A stretch of DNA of 64,000 bases from Bradyrhizobium sp. 186 (GTDB lineage: Bacteria; Pseudomonadota; Alphaproteobacteria; Rhizobiales; Xanthobacteraceae): the NCBI RefSeq assembly GCF_023101685.1, contig NZ_CP082164.1, positions 7,998,001 through 8,062,000 of the forward strand. Direction: 5' to 3'. The translations under genes and the position numbers were made by a program. Each line of letters starts with the position of its first letter. The first letter of the stretch is position 1. Positions 12,001 to 18,724 of this stretch are shown here, one piece after another. Under the pieces are notes generated by a model. That model was not told where the DNA came from and searched no databases. It worked only from the letters and a program-made list of their open reading frames with translations.

Positions 12001-13171
12001 TGGTGCCGTGGATGGTGACGGTGACGAGCTGGCTGGCGGAGCCGTCGGAGGAGACGGCGGTGAAGCTGTCGGTGATCGACTGGCCGGCGCCGAGCTGCTG
12101 GATCGCGGTCTGCGAGTCGTCAGCGGTGTAGGTCCAGCTGCCGTCTGCGGCGAGCGTGAAGGTGCCGTAGCCGTTGCTGCCGGCGGTGGCGGCTTGGGTG
12201 GTGAAATTGGCCTGGCCCTGATCGGCGTCGGCGATGGTCAGCGCGCCGCTGGTGGTCAGGTTGCCGGCGGTGACGGCCACATCTTCGGTGACGTCGCCGG
12301 TGGCGACGCCGCCGATCACGGCGGTGTCGTTGGTGCCGTGGATGGTGACGGTGACGAGCTGGCTGGTCGTCGAGCCGTGACCGTCGCTCACTGTTACGGT
12401 ATACTGCTCGACCACGCTCTGCCCCGCGGCGAGGTACTGCGCGGCCGAGTTGTTCAAGCTGTAGTGCCATTGCACAGAGCCGTTGGCGGCATTGGGCGCC
12501 TCGTTAACAGGATCAAGCGAGAAGGTGCCGAGCGTAGTGGTGTTGGAGGAGGCCGCCGCGAACGAGGCTGAATGCGTGTCGCTGAGATCCGCGTCGTTGA
12601 AGCTGATGGTGCCGGCCGCGCCCTGCGAATCCGAGAGATCTGGCGTGGCATTCGCGTCTTCTACCACCGAGCCATTCTGCGGACTCGATGTGATAGAGAC
12701 GGAGTCGTTTGCGCCATTGAACTGGAGTGTCACCGTCGCCCAGCTAAGCGTCCCGTTGCCCAGCTGGATCGCGTAGGTAAATGTGTCGGTCAGCGTGTTG
12801 CCGACCGCAAGCGCCTGTAGCTGGGCGTTGATGTCGCCCTTGTCGTAATGGATGGAGCCGTCCGATTCGATCCAGATGCGCGCACCGAGCGCGCTATGGT
12901 CGCTCGTTCCGGTCATTCCGGCTGTGTCGCTGCTGTAGACGACATCTTTGACCAGCAGATCCGCCGGTGCATAGGTCTTGGTCGATGCCGAGGCGCTCGT
13001 TCCATCATCTACGGAGAACAGCGTCTTCGCTGCGCCACCCAGATCATTCGCCATGACATTCAAAACAAGAATGTTGTTGGCGTCTTCTGTGAACGCAAAG
13101 CTGTCATTGTTGGCTTGCGGGGCATTTCCGAACGAAATCGTGCTGCCCCCACCGGTCGTCTGCGTCGCCAT
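1..13171 (-). CDS. Giant VCBS-repeat/RTX adhesin (3' end beyond window)
   Basis: Predicted very large calcium-binding surface or secreted adhesin of the type exported by type I secretion (LapA/BapA-like in general design). The frame is open from ATG at 13171 to the left edge, 4390 codons, and continues beyond it. A TGAGGA ribosome site at 13180-13185 lies 8 nt upstream of the ATG. Residues 1-268 hold two non-identical VCBS-like domains. Residues about 269-3582 are roughly 30 identical 110-residue VCBS repeats, each with VTEDV, GYGTF, GSWTY and TVTIHGTND motifs. Two 143-residue cadherin-like modules follow, then a module with VLANDSDPDS. Glycine/aspartate RTX nonapeptides lie near residues 4115-4183, followed by an AADF motif and a further domain. 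No N-terminal signal peptide or LapA-type retention module is visible, which fits type I export. The exporter may be the operon at 20.7-23.9 kb, but that is inference. Substrate and binding partner are unknown. Confidence 0.9.
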   Translation of the reverse strand, partial: MATQTTGGGSTISFGNAPQANNDSFAFTEDANNILVLNVMANDLGGAAKTLFSVDDGTSASASTKTYAPADLLVKDVVYSSDTAGMTGTSDHSALGARIWIESDGSIHYDKGDINAQLQALAVGNTLTDTFTYAIQLGNGTLSWATVTLQFNGANDSVSITSSPQNGSVVEDANATPDLSDSQGAAGTISFNDADLSDTHSASFAAASSNTTTLGTFSLDPVNEAPNAANGSVQWHYSLNNSAAQYLAAGQSVVEQYTVTVSDGHGSTTSQLVTVTIHGTNDTAVIGGVATGDVTEDVAVTAGNLTTSGALTIADADQGQANFTTQAATAGSNGYGTFTLAADGSWTYTADDSQTAIQQLGAGQSITDSFTAVSSDGSASQLVTVTIHGTNDTAVIGGVATGDVTEDVAVTAGNLTTSGALTIADADQGQANFTTQAATAGSNGYGTFTLAADGSWTYTADDSQTAIQQLGAGQSITDSFTAVSSDGSASQLVTVTIHGTNDTAVIGGVATGDVTEDVAVTAGNLTTSGALTIADADQGQANFTTQAATAGSNGYGTFTLAADGSWTYTADDSQTAIQQLGAGQSITDSFTAVSSDGSASQLVTVTIHGTNDTAVIGGVATGDVTEDVAVTAGNLTTSGALTIADADQGQANFTTQAATAGSNGYGTFTLAADGSWTYTADDSQTAIQQLGAGQSITDSFTAVSSDGSASQLVTVTIHGTNDTAVIGGVATGDVTEDVAVTAGNLTTSGALTIADADQGQANFTTQAATAGSNGYGTFTLAADGSWTYTADDSQTAIQQLGAGQSITDSFTAVSSDGSASQLVTVTIHGTNDTAVIGGVATGDVTEDVAVTAGNLTTSGALTIADADQGQANFTTQAATAGSNGYGTFTLAADGSWTYTADDSQTAIQQLGAGQSITDSFTAVSSDGSASQLVTVTIHGTNDTAVIGGVATGDVTEDVAVTAGNLTTSGALTIADADQGQANFTTQAATAGSNGYGTFTLAADGSWTYTADDSQTAIQQLGAGQSITDSFTAVSSDGSASQLVTVTIHGTNDTAVIGGVATGDVTEDVAVTAGNLTTSGALTIADADQGQANFTTQAATAGSNGYGTFTLAADGSWTYTADDSQTAIQQLGAGQSITDSFTAVSSDGSASQLVTVTIHGTNDTAVIGGVATGDVTEDVAVTAGNLTTSGALTIADADQGQANFTTQAATAGSNGYGTFTLAADGSWTYTADDSQTAIQQLGAGQSITDSFTAVSSDGSASQLVTVTIHGTNDTAVIGGVATGDVTEDVAVTAGNLTTSGALTIADADQGQANFTTQAATAGSNGYGTFTLAADGSWTYTADDSQTAIQQLGAGQSITDSFTAVSSDGSASQLVTVTIHGTNDTAVIGGVATGDVTEDVAVTAGNLTTSGALTIADADQGQANFTTQAATAGSNGYGTFTLAADGSWTYTADDSQTAIQQLGAGQSITDSFTAVSSDGSASQLVTVTIHGTNDTAVIGGVATGDVTEDVAVTAGNLTTSGALTIADADQGQANFTTQAATAGSNGYGTFTLAADGSWTYTADDSQTAIQQLGAGQSITDSFTAVSSDGSASQLVTVTIHGTNDTAVIGGVATGDVTEDVAVTAGNLTTSGALTIADADQGQANFTTQAATAGSNGYGTFTLAADGSWTYTADDSQTAIQQLGAGQSITDSFTAVSSDGSASQLVTVTIHGTNDTAVIGGVATGDVTEDVAVTAGNLTTSGALTIADADQGQANFTTQAATAGSNGYGTFTLAADGSWTYTADDSQTAIQQLGAGQSITDSFTAVSSDGSASQLVTVTIHGTNDTAVIGGVATGDVTEDVAVTAGNLTTSGALTIADADQGQANFTTQAATAGSNGYGTFTLAADGSWTYTADDSQTAIQQLGAGQSITDSFTAVSSDGSASQLVTVTIHGTNDTAVIGGVATGDVTEDVAVTAGNLTTSGALTIADADQGQANFTTQAATAGSNGYGTFTLAADGSWTYTADDSQTAIQQLGAGQSITDSFTAVSSDGSASQLVTVTIHGTNDTAVIGGVATGDVTEDVAVTAGNLTTSGALTIADADQGQANFTTQAATAGSNGYGTFTLAADGSWTYTADDSQTAIQQLGAGQSITDSFTAVSSDGSASQLVTVTIHGTNDTAVIGGVATGDVTEDVAVTAGNLTTSGALTIADADQGQANFTTQAATAGSNGYGTFTLAADGSWTYTADDSQTAIQQLGAGQSITDSFTAVSSDGSASQLVTVTIHGTNDTAVIGGVATGDVTEDVAVTAGNLTTSGALTIADADQGQANFTTQAATAGSNGYGTFTLAADGSWTYTADDSQTAIQQLGAGQSITDSFTAVSSDGSASQLVTVTIHGTNDTAVIGGVATGDVTEDVAVTAGNLTTSGALTIADADQGQANFTTQAATAGSNGYGTFTLAADGSWTYTADDSQTAIQQLGAGQSITDSFTAVSSDGSASQLVTVTIHGTNDTAVIGGVATGDVTEDVAVTAGNLTTSGALTIADADQGQANFTTQAATAGSNGYGTFTLAADGSWTYTADDSQTAIQQLGAGQSITDSFTAVSSDGSASQLVTVTIHGTNDTAVIGGVATGDVTEDVAVTAGNLTTSGALTIADADQGQANFTTQAATAGSNGYGTFTLAADGSWTYTADDSQTAIQQLGAGQSITDSFTAVSSDGSASQLVTVTIHGTNDTAVIGGVATGDVTEDVAVTAGNLTTSGALTIADADQGQANFTTQAATAGSNGYGTFTLAADGSWTYTADDSQTAIQQLGAGQSITDSFTAVSSDGSASQLVTVTIHGTNDTAVIGGVATGDVTEDVAVTAGNLTTSGALTIADADQGQANFTTQAATAGSNGYGTFTLAADGSWTYTADDSQTAIQQLGAGQSITDSFTAVSSDGSASQLVTVTIHGTNDTAVIGGVATGDVTEDVAVTAGNLTTSGALTIADADQGQANFTTQAATAGSNGYGTFTLAADGSWTYTADDSQTAIQQLGAGQSITDSFTAVSSDGSASQLVTVTIHGTNDTAVIGGVATGDVTEDVAVTAGNLTTSGALTIADADQGQANFTTQAATAGSNGYGTFTLAADGSWTYTADDSQTAIQQLGAGQSITDSFTAVSSDGSASQLVTVTIHGTNDTAVIGGVATGDVTEDVAVTAGNLTTSGALTIADADQGQANFTTQAATAGSNGYGTFTLAADGSWTYTADDSQTAIQQLGAGQSITDSFTAVSSDGSASQLVTVTIHGTNDTAVIGGVATGDVTEDVAVTAGNLTTSGALTIADADQGQANFTTQAATAGSNGYGTFTLAADGSWTYTADDSQTAIQQLGAGQSITDSFTAVSSDGSASQLVTVTIHGTNDTAVIGGVATGDVTEDVAVTAGNLTTSGALTIADADQGQANFTTQAATAGSNGYGTFTLAADGSWTYTADDSQTAIQQLGAGQSITDSFTAVSSDGSASQLVTVTIHGTNDTAVIGGVATGDVTEDVAVTAGNLTTSGALTIADADQGQANFTTQAATAGSNGYGTFTLAADGSWTYTADDSQTAIQQLGAGQSITDSFTAVSSDGSASQLVTVTIHGTNDTPVVDLNGPTPGNDTTASFTEQTPLVVAPSATIIDIDSANLTSLTATLTTRPDGNTVESLSLNAAATAAAAGLTVSYTQTTGVLSVTGSASKATYQTILDGIVYNDTSDTPTTTLRTVNVVVSDGTDSSVSHSVSISVAAANDVPVVDLNGAGAGNDATAAFTEQTPVVIAPSATITDVDSANLTSMTATLTTRPDGNTVESLSLTAAAAAAAAGLTVSYTQTTGVLSVTGAASKATYQTILDGVVYSNTSDAPTTTGRTVNVVVNDGAGSSVSHSVVISVAAVNDAPVAVNDNYILDTSVGNTLTVSAAGVLANDSDPDSAITAVKDTNPTHGTVTLTANGSFTYTRTDTSFLGTDSFTYHATDGSLSSSLVTVTITLAGSVSGHTINFGNGADDANFADTTFDFNAPSAPGNWSILMGNGADTLVTAWNHINGTTTYNGGNGTDDITLVFSSAQLEQILSNATFESALQNYFDGSPTGTLDLLASSWQASATAFENGNLAIALNGGGTATYSAITDNLPDLLAGLTGNSSDNTLVGTASGETISGSDGNDIVVGLGGDDTLNGGNGSDLLLGGSGNDTLTGGAGIDILSGGTGNDTFRYTVASDSNHAGFDRITDFASGSDKIAATSGFAITSVGTSLATATSSVAAHTFAWFVDTANNQTIVYGNAANGALNGGNASLLEIRLAGVTSLTAADFATGVAPAGITGEQINLGLADPSSDLNDLITVTVSGVPLGWSLNAGTNNGNGTWTVQTSDVRSLAVTTLADFAGAVVLNVAETWTEADGTTGAKFVFDNVEAYAAGSPIFAI
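621..825 (-). repeat. RTX glycine-rich nonapeptide block in the adhesin
   Basis: The minus strand codes for successive GGxGxDxLx units, for example GGDDTLNGG, GSDLLLGGSG, NDTLTGGAG and IDILSGGTG, ending in NDTFRY and then FDRITDF. This is the calcium-binding RTX pattern usual near the C-terminus of type I secreted proteins. Here the frame continues for at least another 200 codons after it. Confidence 0.9.
1566..2423 (-). repeat. Two diverged 143-residue cadherin-like modules
   Basis: Two copies of a 429-bp module lie head to tail within the adhesin. They share PVVDLNG near the start, TLTTRPDGNTVESLSL in the middle and VSHSVSISVAA (or VVISVAA) near the end. Unlike the 330-bp array they differ at many positions, so they are older. 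Spacing was measured between the matching segments at 1821 and 2250. Confidence 0.85.
2424..12366 (-). repeat. Perfect 330-bp tandem array, about 30 copies, encoding VCBS repeats
   Basis: From 2424 to 12366 the sequence repeats every 330 bp, about 30.1 copies, with no difference seen between copies at the nucleotide level. Each unit codes for 110 residues in frame with the adhesin. Identity stops abruptly at both ends: at 2423/2424, where the cadherin-like modules begin, and at 12366/12367, where a diverged VCBS domain begins. Identity without synonymous differences implies very recent expansion or active homogenisation. Copy number may also be set by the assembly. Confidence 0.97.
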
Positions 13172-14456
13172 GGCTTACGTCCTCACAATCAGAAAATCAC
13201 ATGAAACAGCTTCATTCTGCCGGGATCGAATGGATGTTAAGATGGATGACATCTCCGCAACCGGAGCGCGTTCGGTCACTATCGACCGGTCGCCACAATG
13301 AGATGGCAGCTTCAACGCCGCCTGATTGATCAGAGCGGGCGCATTGTTCGCCGCGCGTACCGCGACATCGACCGACCGATCGAACGACGAAGAAAGAAGA
13401 GCGGAGTTCGATTTCCCTTGCAGGCGCCATTCGATGAGCGACCAAGCGGCTGACAATTCGGGACTGCGGAAAACATTTACGCCACTCAATATGCACTCCC
13501 TCAACTCTGCTGACGCAGAGCAGGTGTGACTGCAGTCGAAAGCGAATTCACAAAGTGCCGGCGCCTACACCCAAACGGAGCAGGCGTGGTCAACAGGCAA
13601 TTGCCTGTCTTCTATTTGCGCAGCGACCTAATGTGAAAAGATTCCGAACGCCCTCATCCCTGCCCTGTTTTATATTCGGCAATGCACTCCCGCGCAGGCC
13701 GACCGGCCTTGATGCCGTATCTCCGCTGCCCGGAGTGCCGCGGATTCCCAAGCCCTTTATTCTAAATTAAATATAAGATGCTCTAATTTTAATCCACTGT
13801 CTATATGTCACCCGCACAAAGATATTTAATTATTAATAGCTTCAGTAAACTGATTTGTCGCCACACTGGGCGCAACTCCGCAAATATACGGGATTTTCAC
13901 CGTCGAGCAGGGAGCAATTCCAGAAACAGGAAATAATCTATGGCGATTTTCTCTTCCGCCTCAATTAAATCGCACGACCGATTTGCACGGCCTCTCGCAA
14001 CTTCGATAAAATGGATCGACCGGTCGGCGGTTTGAACGCCGAGGCGCGGAGCTGCTCGCCACACGAGATCGCGTCGCCGTCGGGCTTGTCCACGGAGCCG
14101 GGCACGCATGGTCCGGGGTAGTCCCGCGGGCCCCGTCGGATCAAACCCTGGCCGGGATGTCTAATGTACCGGACGGCGTTGCGGCCGAGCTGCGTTGCGC
14201 TCGCGCAACATTTGGCTGTTGGATGCAATGAGAGTCGTAAACCGAACCGACGCGTGCCGCCAAAGCAGAAAAACTGAGAGCGTACCCCAATGCCAGCGCG
14301 GTGAAACCCGGCGGTCGTTTAGCTTGCGACCGCCGGGTCTAACTTGCATCTTGATCGCCGGGCAACTTAACACTTTCGTTATATATCTGTCGGCTGGAAA
14401 ACGCGCATATTGTCAGTGTGATTTGCTGACCGTTGTTTTCACGTCGGAGAATGTTC
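13172..14456. other. Gene-poor stretch upstream of the adhesin, with an AT-rich core
   Basis: I see no convincing gene in these 1.3 kb. Short open frames here lack ribosome sites or recognisable composition. Positions about 13755-13860 are strikingly AT-rich compared with the surroundings. This is a plausible place for the adhesin promoter or for binding of a silencer protein, but no promoter boxes could be assigned with confidence. Confidence 0.5.
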
Positions 14457-14756
14457 ATGCGAGCAGTATCCCGCGATGATTCGCGAAGCTTATTCGCCCT
14501 CTTTGTATTCGCGGCCCGACATGACAAGCAGCACGATCGTGCATCTCGGCTGCTGAAGCTATTTACGTCGGGCCGAACTACCTCCGATGACCTCCTCGAT
14601 CAGTGGCCAGAGCGCGTTGAGGCACCTGAACCGGAAATTGACGGCAGCGTGATCGGTCCACGCGCTCGCGCGGTGGCGGACGACGATGCAAATTATGACC
14701 ATGCCAGCGCGTTTCTCCACGCCTTGCTCAAAGCGTTGGATCAAACCCAACATTAG
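14457..14756 (+). CDS. Hypothetical small protein
   Basis: Open frame of 99 codons from ATG 14457, chosen because GGAGA at 14446-14450 lies 6 nt upstream. The frame can also be opened 24 bp earlier. The product is acidic in its second half and I do not recognise the family. It could be a chance frame, although the ribosome site favours translation. It stands alone, with no neighbour within 300 bp that suggests a role. Confidence 0.35.
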   Translation: MRAVSRDDSRSLFALFVFAARHDKQHDRASRLLKLFTSGRTTSDDLLDQWPERVEAPEPEIDGSVIGPRARAVADDDANYDHASAFLHALLKALDQTQH

Positions 14757-14776
14757 GCTTCGTCGACCGGCCTGCT

Positions 14777-15231
14777 CTAGCCTGTGATTTGGCTGATGAC
14801 GCTACTGCGCGCAGTCCGTGTCGCTTGATGCGCGGAGGCTTTCGCTTTCGCCGTGCTAACCGCCGCAGCAGCTGCCCTCTTCCGCTTTGGGTATGTCGCT
14901 GTCGTTTTCCGCTCTGCCTCGCGCACCCTGACGCGAAGGTTCTCCAATTCGTAGCGCTGAGAAGTGAGCCATTCTAGGTGCTCATACAGCAGCGCAGTGG
15001 CGTCGACCGCTCGAACTCGGTGTTCACGTATGTTGCAGAAGCCTCCACTCCACGCTTGAAAGCTTGGACCATGGCCGCCGCTGGACGAATCGGAAAATGA
15101 TGCCCTCGTGAATGAAGTGCGACGAGGTCGTTCCCGCACTTACTTATGTGAATCGTTTGTCGCTTTAGCCGAAAGTTAATGACGGCGGCCCGGCGGATTT
15201 CAGGGCCCACCGCGGCGACGACAGGCTCCAA
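14777..15231 (-). pseudogene. Possible frameshifted hypothetical gene
   Basis: Two overlapping minus-strand frames look like parts of one protein. The upstream part (15231 down to about 15000) contains a stretch with MVQAFKRGVEAS. The downstream part (about 15000 to 14777) continues with ATALLYEHLEWLTSQRYE and a Lys/Ala-rich tail. A frameshift near 14990-15010 would join them. The downstream part is helical and charged, resembling small phasin-like or coiled-coil proteins, but I cannot assign a family. Both frames could instead be non-coding. Confidence 0.3.
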
Positions 15232-15501
15232 GGCCCAAGCGTGAATGCAGTTTAGCGGCGGCCCGCGGCAGCAAATCCAAACCGATTCCCGCTCCGCATC
15301 TCGTCTACGCCTGACAACGGCACCGAATGCGGTGACCGCGCCGAACCGTGATCTTGAGGATCGATCAAAGAGCGCGATGTCCGGATCCGTGCGCGGGGAT
15401 GAGGCGACGGCGGCGCAGCGGCCGTTGACGAAGCTATGCTCAAAGGTCGTTACGCGCGGGCGGATAAGGAGATAAGCCGGCCGCTTAGCTTCTCTCCCGC
15501 G

Positions 15502-15738
15502 TCAGCCGCGCTTCTTCTGGGAGGACGGCTTAAATTCCACGACCTCGTGCTGGTCGCTGGGATCTAATTGCTCCTGTTGTTTCACGATTTGCTCAAGCTC
15601 AAGAGCTTCGATGGCGAGTTCATCCGCCAAGCGCTTAAACAGCGCGCGCTTTTCTACGTCCGTCGCCAGCTGACTCATATGGGCAAAGCCTCTCGCTTCG
15701 GCGCGGACCTTCTCCAATCGTGGCCTGAGGTCCTTCAT
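15502..15738 (-). CDS. Small helical hypothetical protein
   Basis: A 78-residue frame from ATG 15738. The product is rich in Glu, Lys, Arg, Leu and Ala and is probably almost entirely helical, with segments such as RALFKRLADELAIEALELE and a C-terminal basic SSQKKRG. The ribosome site is weak (GGAA upstream). The composition looks like a genuine small rhizobial protein, but no function can be given. It is isolated between intergenic stretches. Confidence 0.5.
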   Translation of the reverse strand: MKDLRPRLEKVRAEARGFAHMSQLATDVEKRALFKRLADELAIEALELEQIVKQQEQLDPSDQHEVVEFKPSSQKKRG

Positions 15739-16338
15739 GTTGTTCCGGCTCAGGTTCTAAACTCATCTTCGGCGCAAACAACAACCTTGCTTGTTCGAAT
15801 GGCGCATGAGTCAACTCCCGGAACAGGATATTGGTTCTTTCTTAGCTGCAAATTAGCCGCTTTTCACCGTGCGATATGGAGCCACGTGGCGGCTTAGCCA
15901 AATCCGAGACTCTGGACCCAATTCGGACGTTGCGGGCTGAGGATGTCGAGTGGCGTTTCGCGGCGGGCCCTGTCATCCCGTCCCAGCCGCCGCCGATCCA
16001 TCCGGTTACCCAGCGGCTGACTACGGGCCACCCAGGCTGAGCCATCCCTGTCTGGCCCTCGCCGGATGAGTTGGAACACGGCGCCAGGAAGGTGCGTGAA
16101 TGTTCGAAAGCGCACAGACCCGAGTTTTGCGCCGGACTAGGCTGCGACCAATCCCGGGCGCTCGCCAACGCGCTCCGGGCCTGACGGCCTCGGCATCTTG
16201 GTAGGGTGGATGTCGAGGCCGTTTTTGCCCGGACTCGCTAAGCAGCTCCTTCGCAACGCGCTGTGGTGCCGACTGCATCCTAGGTATGAGGCAGGAGGTA
16301 AGCTCGGCAGATTCTAAATCAAACCATGGTCGTTCCTC
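15739..16338. other. Intergenic stretch without a supported gene
   Basis: About 600 bp in which only short overlapping frames on the minus strand are open. None has a good ribosome site or recognisable motif. I see nothing further. Confidence 0.4.
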
Positions 16339-16620
16339 GTGAGTACTATCCTTCTCATTTTGGGAATATGGCTACTGATCAACGTCCTGTTTGTTATGGT
16401 CGTCGTGCCCTCACGCAGGCCTGTTCCCCCTCCAAGACCCTCGGAGGAAACTCCATCCCCGGCACCGATCAATAAGATGGCCTGTCGATTGGATGATGAG
16501 CCACCATCACTGCGGCGTGTTATTATTCCGGTTGCGATCAGAGTTCTTTCCGTCTTCGTCCTTCCATTCGTTCAAGTGTGGGAGGCAGTTGGGCGGCGCT
16601 TCAGAGGGCACCAGGACTAG
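16339..16620 (+). CDS. Small single-pass membrane protein
   Basis: A 93-residue frame with a GTG start at 16339. The N-terminus is a hydrophobic segment of about 20 residues (ILLILGIWLLINVLFVMVVV). A Pro/Ser-rich linker and a second moderately hydrophobic helix near residues 65-80 follow. Function is unknown. It resembles short inner-membrane hypotheticals common in Bradyrhizobium. Its TAG stop (16618-16620) lies inside the CTAG tetranucleotide at the left junction of the neighbouring insertion element. The reading frame therefore survives the insertion, or ends because of it. Confidence 0.6.
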   Translation: MSTILLILGIWLLINVLFVMVVVPSRRPVPPPRPSEETPSPAPINKMACRLDDEPPSLRRVIIPVAIRVLSVFVLPFVQVWEAVGRRFRGHQD

Positions 16621-18642
16621 CCCGTCTTCGCGGATTGGCGGGTTTTGAAGATACCCGGTCGTTGTAAATCAAAGGCTTATGTCAAAAGGTCTTCACTACG
16701 GCGGTTGGCTTGGGTGACGGCGGCTGTGGTGATCCTGGGCGGCGGCTGCGGTGGCAGGCGGAGTTTCAGCCGGTCGATCAAGAGCTGCAGTTCGGGTTCT
16801 GGGTGGGTATAGCGAGTGAGCAGGATCTCGCGCCCGTCGGTGGTCGGCAGATGGACGTCGATCATCTGGACGGCGGCGAACTTTTCGAGCGCGCTGCGCG
16901 CGGTCAGCCCGGGCGCCAGCGCATGAAGGCGACGGGTCAGCGTGATCTGCATGCAGTAGGCCAGGAAGGCGATGAAGATGTGGGCTTCGATCCGCTTCTC
17001 GTCCTGATGGAAGACCGGACGGATCGCCAGGTCGCCTTTGAGATTGCGGAAGGCCTCTTCGACGGCGACGAGCTGGGTGTAGTATTGCCATAGTTGGGCG
17101 GGATCGTTGTCGCTGAGATTGGTGCGCAGCAGGTAGCGGCCTTCGCGCCGCCGTGTCGTTCGCAGCTTCTTGCGATTGAGCGCGAAGGTGAAGCTCGGGC
17201 GCTCCTTGTCGATCTCGATATCAACCAGACGCCAGGCGGCCGGCGCCTTCGAACGCGCGCCGCCGAGTTTCATCAGCAGCTCTTCGCGCGTGACCTCCAT
17301 CGCGTCGATTTGCCGGAGCCGCCTCCACAGCCACTTCAACTGCCGCCGCCGCATCGCGCGTTCCTTGGTGACCCGATCGGCGCTTTGCGCGAAGACATAA
17401 AGCTCGCCGTCCTCGGCCAACAGCTTCACCTTCACGCCCTCCCGCGCCTCCTGCCATGGCTTTTGCAGCAGGTGCTTCTCCAGCCGGTTCAGGCGTCCCT
17501 TCGGCGTTCCCACCAGATACTGCACCGGCGGATCGCTGTTGCGCATCTCGGCCAGCACCGCCTCGGTCGGCACGCCGCGATCCATCACCCAGACCCGCCG
17601 CGCCTTGCCATATTGCAGTTCGATCTTGCCCAGGAACATCCGCAGCGTCTTGCTGTCGGCGGTGTTGCCGGGCAGCACCTCGTAAGCCAGCGGCAAGCCG
17701 TCCGGCGTCACCACCAGCGCGATCACGACTTGCGGGCAGTCCGGCCGCTTGTCGCGGCTGTAGCCGTGGCGGCGCTTGCTGCCTTGCGGCAAGTCCGAGG
17801 CGTTGACCTCGAAGTAGGTGCTGGTCAGATCGTACAGCAGCACGTCGAAGTCGGCGTTGAACAGATCGCGCCAACGCCCGACCAGATGCGAGAACAGCGC
17901 CTCCTTATGCTCGAGCAACAGGTCATGGCAGGCATAGAGCTTGTGCTCTTCAGCCAGGCCGAAGTCAGTCCCCAAGAGATCGGCCATCGCGCTGTTGCCG
18001 AACCATTGCCGATGTAGCCGCCATTCGCTGCCCGGCGCGATCAGCCGATAGGTCGCGAGCACTTGCAGGATTTGATCCCACCTCGTCTTCTTGCGGCTCG
18101 GGGGCAACCGATCGGCCCAGAACCGATCAAGCTGAAGTTCCTGCCACAACTGCCCGGCCAGCCAGCACGCGCCCCATTGGCGTGGGCGACGAAGCTGCAT
18201 CTCGGACAGGCGAAGCTGAACGACAGACGCATCGCCTGCGACCGCATCGCATCGATCCTCCGGGAATAGCGCCAGTGTCCGCGGGCGGCCGGCATCCTCG
18301 TCGAACACCTCGATCGCCTTGCGCCAGGCCGCCGCCTGCGAAGAGTTGATCTCGCCGAGATACAGCACATGCCGCTGTACCACGCGTCCGTCGTCGAGCC
18401 GCTTGCTCTCGACGACGTTCCAGTAATGGTGCGCCTTGCCGTTCTTCTTTCGCTCGGTGCGTCGCAGGAACATGACGCGCAGAATCTATCCGCATCATCC
18501 CGCCCTTGGGAATCGGGTAGGTCTTCACTACAGCCATTTTCGGCCGAATCCGACGACCTCGCTCCTTGCAAATCAATCACTTAGCCGAGCAAAAAATCTC
18601 AAAATCCGCGATTTCGAGCGCGAATCCGCGAAGTCGGGCTAG
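16617..18642 (-). mobile_element. Complete IS1634-family insertion sequence
   Basis: The element is bounded by inverted repeats. The left end reads CTAGCCCGTCTTCGCGGATT from 16617, and the right end read on the minus strand from 18642 is CTAGCCCGACTTCGCGGATT. The palindromic CTAG at both ends may be the outer part of the repeat or a 4-bp target duplication. The sequence alone cannot decide. One transposase gene fills the element. Confidence 0.85.
16677..18473 (-). CDS. IS1634-family transposase
   Basis: A 598-residue DDE transposase of the IS4-like IS1634 family, which carries out cut-and-paste movement of the surrounding element. The N-terminus (MFLRRTERKKNGKAHHYW, then VVQRHVLYLGEIN) is typical of the family. 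The catalytic core shows YDLTSTYFEV near residue 215, MDRG near 298 and an acidic YTQLVAVEEAFRNLKGDL segment near 470, consistent with D, D and E positions. No frameshift or internal stop is present and both terminal repeats remain, so the copy is probably functional. Confidence 0.93.
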   Translation of the reverse strand: MFLRRTERKKNGKAHHYWNVVESKRLDDGRVVQRHVLYLGEINSSQAAAWRKAIEVFDEDAGRPRTLALFPEDRCDAVAGDASVVQLRLSEMQLRRPRQWGACWLAGQLWQELQLDRFWADRLPPSRKKTRWDQILQVLATYRLIAPGSEWRLHRQWFGNSAMADLLGTDFGLAEEHKLYACHDLLLEHKEALFSHLVGRWRDLFNADFDVLLYDLTSTYFEVNASDLPQGSKRRHGYSRDKRPDCPQVVIALVVTPDGLPLAYEVLPGNTADSKTLRMFLGKIELQYGKARRVWVMDRGVPTEAVLAEMRNSDPPVQYLVGTPKGRLNRLEKHLLQKPWQEAREGVKVKLLAEDGELYVFAQSADRVTKERAMRRRQLKWLWRRLRQIDAMEVTREELLMKLGGARSKAPAAWRLVDIEIDKERPSFTFALNRKKLRTTRRREGRYLLRTNLSDNDPAQLWQYYTQLVAVEEAFRNLKGDLAIRPVFHQDEKRIEAHIFIAFLAYCMQITLTRRLHALAPGLTARSALEKFAAVQMIDVHLPTTDGREILLTRYTHPEPELQLLIDRLKLRLPPQPPPRITTAAVTQANRRSEDLLT

Positions 18643-18724
18643 GATGGCGTGGGCGCGCTGAACGCGACAGCGCTCTTGGTGCGAGGACCGCCTCGACCGC
18701 GCTCCACGATATTGTATCTCTGCA

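Noticed and set aside
2664..12131. Twenty-nine identical 75-residue plus-strand frames spaced 330 bp apart
   Set aside because: They are a product of the repeat on the antisense strand, with no ribosome site and no independent support.
2438..12571. A 3377-residue open frame on the plus strand, rich in Gly, Asp, Ala and Val
   Set aside because: It is antisense to the VCBS array. Any frame without a stop in one 330-bp unit stays open through all identical copies. The minus-strand frame has domain motifs, a ribosome site and RTX repeats.
17094..18017. A 307-residue plus-strand frame within the IS element
   Set aside because: Antisense to the transposase, which has family motifs and fits between the inverted repeats.
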